Source of the DNA: Zanthoxylum bungeanum
Lineage: Eukaryota > Streptophyta > Magnoliopsida > Sapindales > Rutaceae
NCBI GenBank assembly: GCA_019454045.1
Contig: SKCR01035550.1
Location: 62,001-126,000 of the forward strand
DNA length: 64,000 bases
Reading direction: 5' to 3'
The notes under the pieces are model-generated. The model did no database searches and was not told the DNA's origin. It was given only the letters and a program-made list of their open reading frames with translations. This document shows positions 21,266-31,002 of this stretch, piece by piece. Position 1 is the stretch's first letter. Every line of letters begins with the position of its first letter. The position numbers and the translations under genes were made by a program.

Positions 21266-22135
21266 ATGGCAAACAAAGGAAATGTCCGAGACATAATCAT
21301 GGGTGATAATGTATTTAAGGGCACGAACTTTGCTGACTGGGAAATGAACCTGAGGATAGTCCTTGGGGCAGAGAGCTGTTGTACACCATACAGAGACCTC
21401 TCGGGCCGAGGCCCACTGAGCCACTTGAGCTGGAGTTATGGAGAACTCATAGCGATGATTGTGATACAACTCAGTCGATCATGCTTGCTTCCATGACTCA
21501 ACACTTTCGTCGCCAGAATAGGGACTTGGATCCTTATAATATGATGGCTAGACTAAAGGATCTTCACCGCACTAATAAGCGGATGGAGAGGTATGAGTTG
21601 GTGAAGAAACTCTTTCGCTCCCGTATGACTGATGGCGCTTCAGTTGAGGCCCACGGGACTCAAATGATAGCTGACATTGATGAGCTGGCCAAGATGGGAA
21701 TAGTCTTGGAGGCTGAGCTGACTGTAGACATGCTTTTACAGTCACTTCCCGATACTTGGAAGCAGATTATCATCAACTACAAGTTGATGGATACGGACGA
21801 TACTCTTGGAGAGCTATTGTCCATTCTTAAGGAGTCAGAGAAAGAGCTTCTTAAAGGCAACAAGCGCGAGGCGCACTTTGCATCGACCTCTCAAGACGTC
21901 AAGGGCTGGGCCCAAGGCAACTGGAGGGGTGAAAAAGAAGAAGCGTAAGAACAAGGGCAAGGCCAAGATGCCGATGGCTTCTGGGAAACCGAGGAACAAG
22001 TCACAAGACATATGCCTTAACTACTGCGGCAAAAGAGGTCACTGGAAGCGTGACTGCCGCATGAACAAGGCGATCAGAAGGGAGATCAAGGCGGGCAAGG
22101 CACCGACCTCTGGTATGTTTGTTATTGAAATAAAC
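21266..22135 (+). pseudogene. gag: Copia gag (copy C), frameshifted
   Basis: The ATG at 21266 lies in a good plant context (AAGATGGC). The first part reads MANKGNVRDIIMGDNVFKG, with the FADWEMNLRIVL block typical of copia Gag N-termini. A one-base shift near 21370 moves the frame to one reading LWRTHSDDCDTTQ, NMMARLKDLHR and ADIDELAKMG. A second shift near 21900-21930 leads into a lysine-rich stretch and a zinc knuckle at about 22014-22058 (ICLNYCGKRGHWKRDC). The knuckle spacing is C-x3-C-x4-H-x4-C rather than C-x2-C. Gag would form the particle and bind RNA. Two indels disable this copy; sequencing error cannot be excluded. Confidence 0.88.
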
Positions 22136-22640
22136 ATGGCTACTTCTAGTTTTAAAAATTGGATTTTTGATTCTGGTTGTGGTTCTCATATATGTACTGA
22201 TGTGCAGGATCTGCAGAACAGCAGGACTCTGGCTTCAGGGGAGATTGATCTACGAGTTGGAAACGGAACTCCTGTTGCTGTTTTGGCCGTGGGCACTTTT
22301 GTATTAGAACTGCCCTCGGGGCATGTACTTAAACTAAATGACTGTTATTATGTACCTAGTTTGACTAGGAATATTATATCTGTATCTTTGTTAACCCGAA
22401 ATGGGTACACTTTTGTATTTAGAAACACTGGGTGTTATTTATATAAAAATGATGCAGAAATATGCACTGCAGTTGCAAATAATGGTCTTTATATTTTGAA
22501 TATAAATGAATCTCCTACATATAAATTAACAAACAAAAGGCTTAAAAAGAGTGATCCAAATGATGAAACTTATATGTGGCATTGTCGTCTGGGACACATT
22601 AACAAGACTCGCATATCCACACTTTCGAAGAGTGGGTACT
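22136..22640 (+). pseudogene. pol: Copia protease and pre-integrase zinc region (copy C)
   Basis: It continues in frame from the knuckle. Protease active site is in NWIFDSGCGSHICTD (D-S-G, about 22157-22200). The flap-like region LPSGHVLKLNDCYYVP and ISVSLL follow, then the pre-integrase H-x3-H part WHCRLGH (about 22577-22598). A TAG stop at 22640 replaces a sense codon (TCG in the A inner copy). The partner C-x-x-C (CESCLLGK) lies just past the stop at about 22675-22698. Confidence 0.88.
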
Positions 22641-23600
22641 AGGACGGATTTGATCCAAATTCATATGACGTCTGCGAATCTTGCTTATTAGGCAAAATGC
22701 CTAAATCACCGCTGCCACTGAACTATTAGCCCTCGTTCATAGTGACATTTGTGGGCCCATGTCTAGCCAGGCTAGAGGTGGATATCGATACTTCGTAACC
22801 TTTACCGATGATGCATCACGTTACGGTTATGTGTATCTAATGACGCACAAGTCGGAAACTTTTGAGAAATTCAAAGAGTTTCGACACGAAGTTGAAAAAC
22901 AAACAGGCAAGAGTATTAAGACATTACGGTCGGACCGTGGTGGCGAATACTTAAGTAATGAGTTTCAAGATTACCTGAAAGAATATGGTATTCTTTCACA
23001 GTGGACTCCTCCTGGAACACCACAATTAAATGGTGTGTCCGAACGGAGAAACCGTACCTTGTTGGACATGGTAAGGTCGATGATGAGTCGCACTGAGCTG
23101 CCATTTCCTTCTGGGGATATGCATTAAACAGTGCAGTTCTTATTTTGAATAAGGTTCCGTCAAAGTCTGTTGAACAGACACCATATGAGATATGGACAGG
23201 TAAGAAACCGGGTTTCTCATTCCTGAAGATTTGGGGTTGCTGGGCATACGTTAAACGTTTGGAAGGTACCAAACTTGAACCCAAATCAGATAAATGCCTA
23301 TTCGTTGGATATCCTAGGGAAACCAAAGGATATTACTTCTATCATCACCCACAAGAGAACAAAGTATTTGTTGCTCTACATGCGGTTTTCCTTGAGAAGG
23401 AATTCCTAAATGCAGTGTTTAGTGGGAAGAAAGTAGAACTCGATGAAAGTCGTAGTGATACTGTTCTTGGCAATGAATTATCAACGGAACATGAACAGTC
23501 CATCTGGGATGAGACTGAACCACAATCTTCAAATACACAAGGACCGCGTAGGTCGGAGAGAGTCAGGGTAATACCTGAGAGGTATGGATTCCTGATCTCA
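22641..23600 (+). pseudogene. pol: Copia integrase (copy C), two frame breaks
   Basis: After the stop at 22640, a small deletion near 22705 shifts the frame. Relative to A copies the stretch reading FTGKSVN is missing. From 22715 the catalytic core reads on: the first Asp in the HSDICGP block, the second in LRSDRGGEY (about 22924-22950), the Glu in GVSERRNRTLL (about 23032-23064). Together these form the DDE triad of retroviral-type integrase. A one-base loss near 23110 shifts the frame again, to the ORF from 23145 with the KPGFSFLKIWGC and VGYPRETKGYYFY blocks of the C-terminal region. Integrase would insert the cDNA into the host genome. Confidence 0.9.
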
Positions 23601-24891
23601 CCTCATGTAGATATTAATCTTATTGAGGATAATGAACCGGCTACGTATGAGGAAGCGATACAAGGTATCGAATCCGCTTTATGGCAAGAAGCCATGAAGG
23701 CCGAAATGGATTCCATGTATACCAACCAAGTTTGGACACTGGTTGATGCACCAGAAGGCGTAAAGCCTATTGGATGCAAATGGGTCTTCAAGAAGAAGAC
23801 TGACATGGATGGCAACGTACAAACGTACAAAGCTAGGCTTGTAGCGAAGGGATATCGTCAACGACTTGGAGTTGATTATGACGAAACCTTCTCACCCATT
23901 GCCATGATTAAATCCATTCGGATAATGCTTGCAATAGCTGCATATTACGATTATGAAATATGGCAGATGGACGTTAAAACCGCTTTCCTTAACGGAAACC
24001 TTTCGGAGGATGTTTATATGCAACAGCCTGACGGTTTTTATCGCACCTAGACTTGCAAACAAGTTTTGTAAGTTAAATCGGTCCATTTATGGACTGAAGC
24101 AAGCATCGCGGTCGTGGAACCAGCGTTTTGATGAGATCATAAAAGAATATGATTTCATTCAAAACGAAGATGATCCTTGTGTATATAAGAAGGTTAGTGG
24201 GAGTGCACTGACTTTTATTGTCCTTTATGTCGACGATGTATTGCTTATCGGCAATGACATTCCCATGTTAACGTCGGTGAAAGCTTGGCTTTCATTGAAA
24301 TTCTCCATGAAAGATCTGGGAGGGGCAGCTTTTATTCTAGGAATAAAGATCTACCGGGATAGATCTAGAAAGCTACTTGGACTCTCCCAGAGTACATATA
24401 TTGATAAAGTGTTGAAGAGATTCAACATGGATCAGTCCAAGAGGGGACTGTTACCAATATCACATGGCGTCTATCTATCTAGGGACATGTGTCCTAAAAC
24501 ACAAGATGAGAGAGACAACATGAGTCGGACTCCGTTCGCCTCGGCAGTCGGATCGATCATGTATGCCATGATATGTACACGACCTGATGTGTCCCATGCT
24601 TTGAGCATGTGCAGTCGATATCAGGCCGATCCAGGTAAAGATCACTGGATGGCGGTTAAGAGTATCCTTAAGTATCTTAACAGAACTAAGGATGCTTTCT
24701 TAATCTATGGAGATGGAGAACTTGAGGTATCTGGGTATACCGATGCAAGTTTCCAAACCGACAGAGACGACTTTAAGTCGCAATCTGGGTACATATTTTG
24801 TTTGAATAACGGAGCAGTGAGCTGGAAATCTTCCAAGCAAGATATTGTTGCCGATTCAACAACTGAAGCAGAGTACATGCAGATCCGCTGA
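23601..24891 (+). pseudogene. pol: Copia reverse transcriptase and truncated RNase H (copy C)
   Basis: RT has GVKPIGCKWVFKKK (about 23758-23800), the first catalytic Asp in QMDVKTAFLNGNL (about 23963-24001), then an extra T in a T-run near 24037 that shifts the frame. It continues with SIYGLKQASRSWN and catalytic YVDD (LYVDDVLLIGND, about 24222-24257). RNase H starts at GYTDASFQTD (24735-24765) and reads WKSSKQDIVADSTTEAEYM, then jumps at about 24876 to the tail CAGATCCGCTGACG. The CDN and HIxxRxHxxR part is missing (about 250 bp). ACATG/CATG overlap at the join suggests a microhomology deletion. Apart from these the reading is clean, implying recent activity. Confidence 0.92.
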
Positions 24892-24971
24892 CGAGGCTAT
24901 CTCCTTCCTCGGGAAAAAGTTGGAACGACATGACATAGTTCAGGTATTAGATGCTTGAGTGACTGGCTATA
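24892..24971 (+). other. Short tail between RNase H and polypurine tract (copy C)
   Basis: This holds the remains of the polyprotein C-terminus and 3' untranslated bases, matching 51640-51716 in the A inner copy (ACATAGTTC, GAGTGACTGGCTAT). Confidence 0.7.
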
Positions 24972-24985
24972 GGCCAAGTGGAGAT
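24972..24985 (+). other. Polypurine tract of copy C
   Basis: GGCCAAGTGGAGAT directly precedes TGTTAGACAG. One G is missing compared with AAGTGGGAGAT in the other copies. Confidence 0.85.
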
Positions 24986-26939
24986 TGTTAGACAGTAATG
25001 ACCCATAGCGTCACTATTTTGTAAATGATATTGTATTATTGTACAAAATTAACTATGTAGTAATGAAATTGCCTTTTACCGTTTTGTAATTTATTTACTT
25101 TGATATATAAATGGTAAAAGTCCCTATGATTAATTCCGGATTGAGATGATATGAGACAGTATCAATCCATAAAGGTTTAATCATTAAATATCCCTAGTCG
25201 TAGTATTATCGAGATTGGACATCGATAATGCGGAATAGACTAGTACTGCACTTGTGCGTGTTGTGAGGGCACAACAGCATAGTTCTCATATATTTGAGTA
25301 TTGGATACTTATGCAAGTGCGGTAGGAGGTTGTGTTTTACCGATGGTACGGAAAACAGCTTCGCTCTGGAGACCCCCGCGGAATCCCATTGGTAGTATGT
25401 CTGCGTGTCTATGGGAGTCCGCTTCAGGGTAGGTGCATATGGTCTTAACCTGAGACTTGCATCGCTAGTACTTGCGACAATCGGTAGACTTTAGTTTTGG
25501 TCGTCCAGGGCTTTAACAGGTTCTGTGTACACCTCTTCTAGGTTTATCGGGAATCGTAGTGTATTGGGTGTGATGTCAAGACGGAAGTATCACTTCACTT
25601 CAGACATATGGAGATGATGATCGCGCATGATACAGAACTAGTACTCTATAATGGTTGCAACCATCGGGATAATATGACAAGGTCAGGATTATCCGATTCA
25701 AAGAGACTAGTTGCTTGATGTCCGATATATGTATCGTACGGGGCAGACACATCTCCAGCCCCAGGCCTTACATGTGATCATCCGATACTGGATCAGTATA
25801 CACTATACTACGGTATACTACGCCTGTTATAGATCTTATATTCCAATAAGAATTTCTGGAGAATTGGGTAGGCATGGCGTTTTGCTAGAGGCTAACCTTG
25901 TCTTGTAAATCGGTAAAAATGTAGTACTTGGTACGTACGTGTTCGGATAATCTGACGGCCGTATTTACTGCCAACATATCCAGAGATCTCTTGGGTCGCT
26001 TCCCGAAGATTCACCAATGACGTATGATTCAAACTCGATTAATCTTGGATTAATTACGGAGAGACTTTATCTTGGATAAAGTACTATACATAGAGAGAGA
26101 ACGATTAATTTGGAATTAATCGTAAAATTATTATATTCGATATAATAATCGAAATTCGATTTCGACGCGAAATTAAAATTAGATTTTAATTCGGGCAAAC
26201 GAGTTAATTTAGAATTAATTCGTTAGCGACGTAATAATAATTTCGCTAGGCGCAATTATTTATTTAAATTCGATTTAATTAACGTCGCGACGAAAGTTCG
26301 GTATTTCGAAATATCGAACCCGAACGCGTGAGTACGCGTGGGCCCACTTTCATTTGGGTTGTGTGGGGCCCACATGACACATGTCATTTTATGCATTATT
26401 TAATTGTTAATACATTGCATGGTGATAGTGTACAATACACTCAATGGTTTTGCATGGAGTTTGAGTGTTTGACCTCTAAGCCATTGCATGATTTGTGTCA
26501 TAAGTTTATTATTAATTTAATAAATATTATGGCATAAATATAAATTGATTTTGAAATCAAAAATGATCATCCTCTCCTCACCTCTTGACCGAAACTGTGA
26601 AGTTTCACAGCCCTCCCCTTTTCTGTTTTTGTTGCAAAAACTTGAAGAAAGTTGTGGTGTTTGGAACATAAATCACATATAAGGCTAGCACCTTCAAGGG
26701 ATCATACAAAGGTGTTATGGGAAACTAATTCTTGAGCTTGGAAGGATCAAAGAAAGCTTGGAGCTTCCCCACTCACCTTGGCCGAAACCTTCACTGCACA
26801 AAGGAGAAAATTTTATTTCATCAACGCATCCGTATTCCGATCTTTGTGAGTATGATTCCGCCATACTTCAATATTGTTCATTCATTTATATGTTTTGTTT
26901 GCTCTTTTGATCTTGGGACATGGATTAGAATTTCCAACA
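24986..26939 (+). mobile_element. 3' LTR of copy C (1954 bp)
   Basis: It runs from TGTTAGACAG to ...TTTCCAACA and is followed by the TSD GTTCG. It keeps ATATATAAAT near 25104 and the segment at about 26823-26870 that is missing from the 5' LTR, with GTGAGT at 26846-26851 followed by ATGATTCCGCC. The inverted-repeat chain is at about 26036-26338. Confidence 0.92.
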
Positions 26940-27349
26940 GTTCGTAGGAAAAAATGGCTGATTTTTTGTTTAAAAAGAGTGGCTCACAAAATGCCACATC
27001 ACAAGTTTTATTTTAAAAATATGCAAGTTACTATTCACCCGAGAAAGAACTTATTTTTTACCTTGGTCTTTCCTGAAGTGGGAAAACTCAACATAAAAGT
27101 GGTAGGTCTTGACCTAAGCTTTCAACAATGTAAAAATCAAAAAATCGAACATTAGGAGCAAAAGTTCGTCCAAATACCAAAATTTCTTGTAGTCAGTTAA
27201 GCTAAAAGGAAGTGTTGAAGCTTAAAATTTATCCCGAACCTCCGACCTTGATTTCTAAGGTTATACCTTCTATTATATTATTATTTAATAAACATATAAT
27301 ACAAGATGAATTATTATACCAGATATGTCATGACTACCGGGGTATTACA
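26940..27349 (-). mobile_element. Gypsy-like LTR remnant, right of copy C
   Basis: It continues the remnant interrupted by copy C. It aligns by eye with 16660-17074 (GCCACATCACAAGTTTTA, GCAAGTTACTATTCA, ATGTCATGACTACCGG) and ends GGGGTATTACA. Read on the minus strand the end is TGTAATACCCC, a gypsy-type LTR start. Confidence 0.6.
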
Positions 27350-28019
27350 GATATACATATGCTATAAACTTAAAACATACACGAGTTATAACATAAAAGG
27401 CATACAAGAATTGGAAACTAAAAACGTTAACTATAAACTATACATATGACCCGTAAACGTGCATAACCATATATGTAAGCTAAAAACGCAAACTGAACAC
27501 GTAAGCTGAAGTCATTAAACTTGAAAACATAGACTTAAATTATAACATAACTCTAATATAATAACTATATCTTAAAAATACATAACTTAAACTATAACTT
27601 AAGTTCCACAACTTAGCTCATAAGCATAAAACATGTACTTGAATTACAGACACATGAGATTTACGCAGGTCGTAAACATAAAGCATACTTGTAGATCATA
27701 TGTATAAATCATAAAAAATACATGACGTAAATTTTAAGTTTAAGATTTTCAACTAAATTCATAAATGTGAAGCATGTGCTTGAATCTTAACGTAGAACAT
27801 ATACGTGAATCATATACATAAATCATTCGTCTGATTCGTAGTAAGAAAATAATTCATAAAACCTATACTTAAACCACATACCTAGGCATATTAGTAAAAC
27901 ATAATCACAAAACATATGCTTAAGACTTGAACATAACTCATTTTATAGAGGTCGATTTAAATTTAAAACATAAACCATAAGCTTAATTTCTTAATATAAG
28001 TATATGTGTATATACGATT
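27350..28019. repeat. A-rich degenerate repeat tract
   Basis: About 670 bp are dominated by variants of AAACATA, TAAAC, CTTAAA and CATAAA with no fixed period. There is no coding potential. It may be the non-coding 3' interior or flank of a gypsy element whose LTR ends at 27349, but nothing here proves that. Confidence 0.5.
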
Positions 28020-28815
28020 TATCATGAAATTATTCATTCACCATGCATAATTAGATTATCCATGCATTACTTAACTATCTTAATCATTACCAACAACAAC
28101 ATTCTCAACTACATTATCAATATTACATGACAATGCATACATCAATACTTATTTGTGTTCAAATTTTACCATTTATTCATATTGTCATTGTACACAATAT
28201 AATCACCATTCACACTTGTTGGATCACACAGTCACACTACCCTATCACCACCATTCGGCCAATCACTAAGAAATATCACAAACCCATTCTCATTTGGCCA
28301 AAACATATTCCATTATTAAGTTAATAAATACAACAAATTGATATATCACCCATAACATTTCATCATCCCAAGCACAATCATTCAAGCTTTCTTCACTAGC
28401 TGAGCATTCGGTCAAGACCTATACATTTATTTTGGAAAATAACAAGACATGCTCAATCTTATCAATACAAACAATTATATTGCATATTCCATGATAATTT
28501 TTCACCAAATCATAAAATCCAACCCCCTTTACAGTCATTATATTCGGCTATGAAGAACAAGAAACCCATTTTTTACAAATTAGTGCATCCACACTAAACA
28601 AAGCCAAATCAATGTTGTTATAACATGAAATGCCTACTAAACACCTTAACAAATTTATTTGAGCAAAAATGAAACTATCTTAGCTTAGGCCATCATGGGT
28701 TCGAAATTTGATGGAGAGAAAATATGCTAGATTTTTAAGAAATCAAAATAATAGAGATAAGAAATTACTCGGAGTTAAAATTACATGAGGAAGCACATGA
28801 TTCCACCCAAAAAAT
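28020..28815 (-). mobile_element. Probable gypsy-like LTR remnant
   Basis: The composition and words (CATTCGGCCAATCAC, CATTTGGCCAAAAC, ATTCGGTCAAG, many CATCA and ACACA) resemble 16260-16620, the matching part of the LTR at 15766-17074. There are no clear ends. It is interrupted at 28816 by B3. No coding was seen. Confidence 0.35.
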
Positions 28816-29160
28816 TATTAGGATATATGCTCTAGAACTTCATGTATTGTAAACAAAATTATTTATTATAATAATAAATGCATTATTCATTTATCAAAGT
28901 TGTTTGATTTAAATCGCATATTGTCAAATTGTCTTGTTTATCTTGATTACTCCTGTACTTTCATACTTAGTGTATGCTTGATGCACAAGAGGATTTAAGT
29001 CTGAAGTTAGTAATCTAAATATTCCATAGAGAGCAAACAAATAGGGTACTTTATTTGTGGTTTATCTATAGCTGCGGTATAGTCTATACTTGTATGACGA
29101 CCTTGATCAGGGATCGTTCATATGGTGACATGGGAATGGAGGCACTTTGTATGATGTGAT
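28816..29160 (+). mobile_element. B3 5' LTR, left part
   Basis: It starts TATTAGGATATATGCTC (TGTTGGG-type start with two changes) and follows the B LTR order to ...ACTTTGTATGATGTGAT, where B2 begins. It resumes at 38222 after B2. The left flank is AAAAT; the element's right end is outside the window. Confidence 0.8.
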
Positions 29161-30987
29161 TGTTGGGATTTATGTCCTAGAGCTTCATGTATTGTAAACA
29201 AAATTGATTATTGTAACAATAATAAATGCATTATTCATTTATCAAAGTTGTTTGATTTATATCGCATATTTTTCAATTGTCTTGTTTACCTTGATTACTC
29301 TTGTACCTTCAGACTTAGTGTATGTTTGATGCACAAGAGGATATAATTCTGGAGTTAGTAATCTAAATAGTCCATAGAGAGCAAATAAATAGGGTACTTT
29401 GTTTGTGGTTTATCTATAGCTGCGGTCCATTTCATACTTGTATGACGACCTTGATCCGAGATCGTTCATGTAGTGACATGGAAATATAGGCACCTTGTAT
29501 GATGAGATCATATAGGACTGGACTCAGATAAATACGAATTTCTTTTAATATTCATTAACTGAAGAAATTCATTTTATCTAATAGACGGTCATATATGGAT
29601 TCGATCTTAATTCTGAGTATACTACAAACTCCTGCATGACAGGCTATGTCATTTGATTTACTATGGTGATGTTAGTGTTGCATTCCAGGCCAATAACTAC
29701 GTATTTTAGGGATATGGTTTGGTGTGTAGCTGGGAACGTTTTACATAGATATGGAATTCACTCATTCTTACGAGAAGCATAATAGTATCTCTCTTTTAAA
29801 ACTTGATTCAACCCGGCTCTATTTATGAGATATTCGGGAAGGGCTATATTCGTATGTAATGACTATATCGATGGACACCAAAGTTGTTCGGTTTATTTTA
29901 TCCATCTACGATAACAGGAATTCAACTTCAAGTTTTTAGTGGAATAACACGGAGTTAATAATTCGTAATATTTGATTAAAGAGTTTAATTAATATTTCAG
30001 AATTATTGGAGCTCGGAATCGTAGGTCCATTTGGTCCCCGTGCTAGCTCGATTAACTGTAGCAAACATAATATAATTAGTTTGTCTAATAATATGCTCAC
30101 ATTATATTTATATATTATTAATGAGATTAATAATATTTATTGTCACAAATGAAAACTATGTTAAATTAGTTTAACTTAATGTTTTCTTGAATTATTTGAT
30201 TATGAGATAATCAAGTCTTGATTATGAGATAATCAAGTTAGTAATAATTATGAGATAATTACTACAACATAATTGAAGGTAATTTAATCATTATTGAGAT
30301 GGTGATTTTTATTTACCTTGGAGACAAAGCCATATGGCTTGCCATGCTCTCCAACTTATTATATCTATTAGGTGGCATGTATACACCTAATAGTTTTGTC
30401 ATTAGCTAATCCATTTTTATGCTTTGGTATGGCCTCCACATTTATGTGTGTGTCATTGAAACAAAGCATTAGATGCTTAGTGATAAATTCCTTGTCTTTA
30501 GCTTATCATTTCTTATGCTTTGGTATGGCATTCACATTTTTGTGTTGTCCATTGTAAGAAAGCATTAGATGGTTAATGACAAGGTTAGTTGGCTTGTGTT
30601 AGAGAATATAATCTCTACCATTTCTCTCACTTCTAAGGTTAACATTTTACATTCATTCACACAAGTGTAAAGGAGAGAAAATAGAGAAGTTCAAACTTTC
30701 ACAAGTGTTGTGAGAGTGTTTGAAATTCCAAAAGCCAAACAACATTGTGACATCTTAATTCTCTAAATTGTTTAGAGTTTAATCTTTGTGAGTGAAGCCC
30801 ACACTTCAGTTTGTTGGTTTCGAGTCATAGTTCGGAAGATCGAGTGGTTGATCCAACCATTGGATATCAAGGATTGATTTCGATTACTACAACAAATGGA
30901 GAAGGCAAAGAAAATTTTAAAGATCCATACCGGACCTGGTGCCCACACAAGTAACTTCCGTCGTGCTAAGGAAAGTCGTTTCCTACA
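29161..30987 (+). mobile_element. 5' LTR of B2 (1827 bp)
   Basis: It runs from TGTTGGGATTTATGTCC to ...GTCGTTTCCTACA. It contains perfect inverted repeats with spacer GAG: ATATTATTAAT arms at 30112-30136, TTGATTAT arms at 30196-30214, CTTGATTAT arms at 30217-30237, and a bulged one at about 30246-30266. A region with AGAATATAATCTC and CT-rich words near 30602-30640 may hold the promoter. Confidence 0.9.
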
Positions 30988-30989
30988 AT

Positions 30990-31002
30990 TGGCATCGAGA
31001 GC
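30990..31002 (+). other. Primer-binding site of B2 (decayed)
   Basis: TGGCATCGAGAGC lies just after the LTR end. Compared with TGGTATCAGAGC it has a T to C change and an extra G, but position and core identify it. B3 has TGGTATCAGAAGC at 39840. Confidence 0.8.

Larger units (their letters stand above)
17156..26939 (+). mobile_element. Complete copia element C (9784 bp), TSD GTTCG
   Basis: The element has all parts in order: 5' LTR, initiator-Met primer-binding site, long leader, gag, protease, integrase, RT, RNase H, polypurine tract and 3' LTR. The exact TSD GTTCG is at 17151-17155 and 26940-26944. It is the best-preserved copy in the window, but about five single-base or short frameshifts, one stop and a deletion in RNase H leave it without an intact polyprotein. 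Integrase precedes RT, which defines Ty1/copia. The lineage within copia is not assigned. It inserted into a gypsy-like LTR remnant. Confidence 0.95.

Noticed and set aside
22916..23326. 136-codon minus-strand open frame
   Set aside because: Shadow of the integrase coding strand of copy C, where DDE and C-terminal motifs are read on the plus strand.
27350..28019. Possible satellite DNA
   Set aside because: Words recur but no fixed monomer length could be read; better described as an A-rich degenerate tract.
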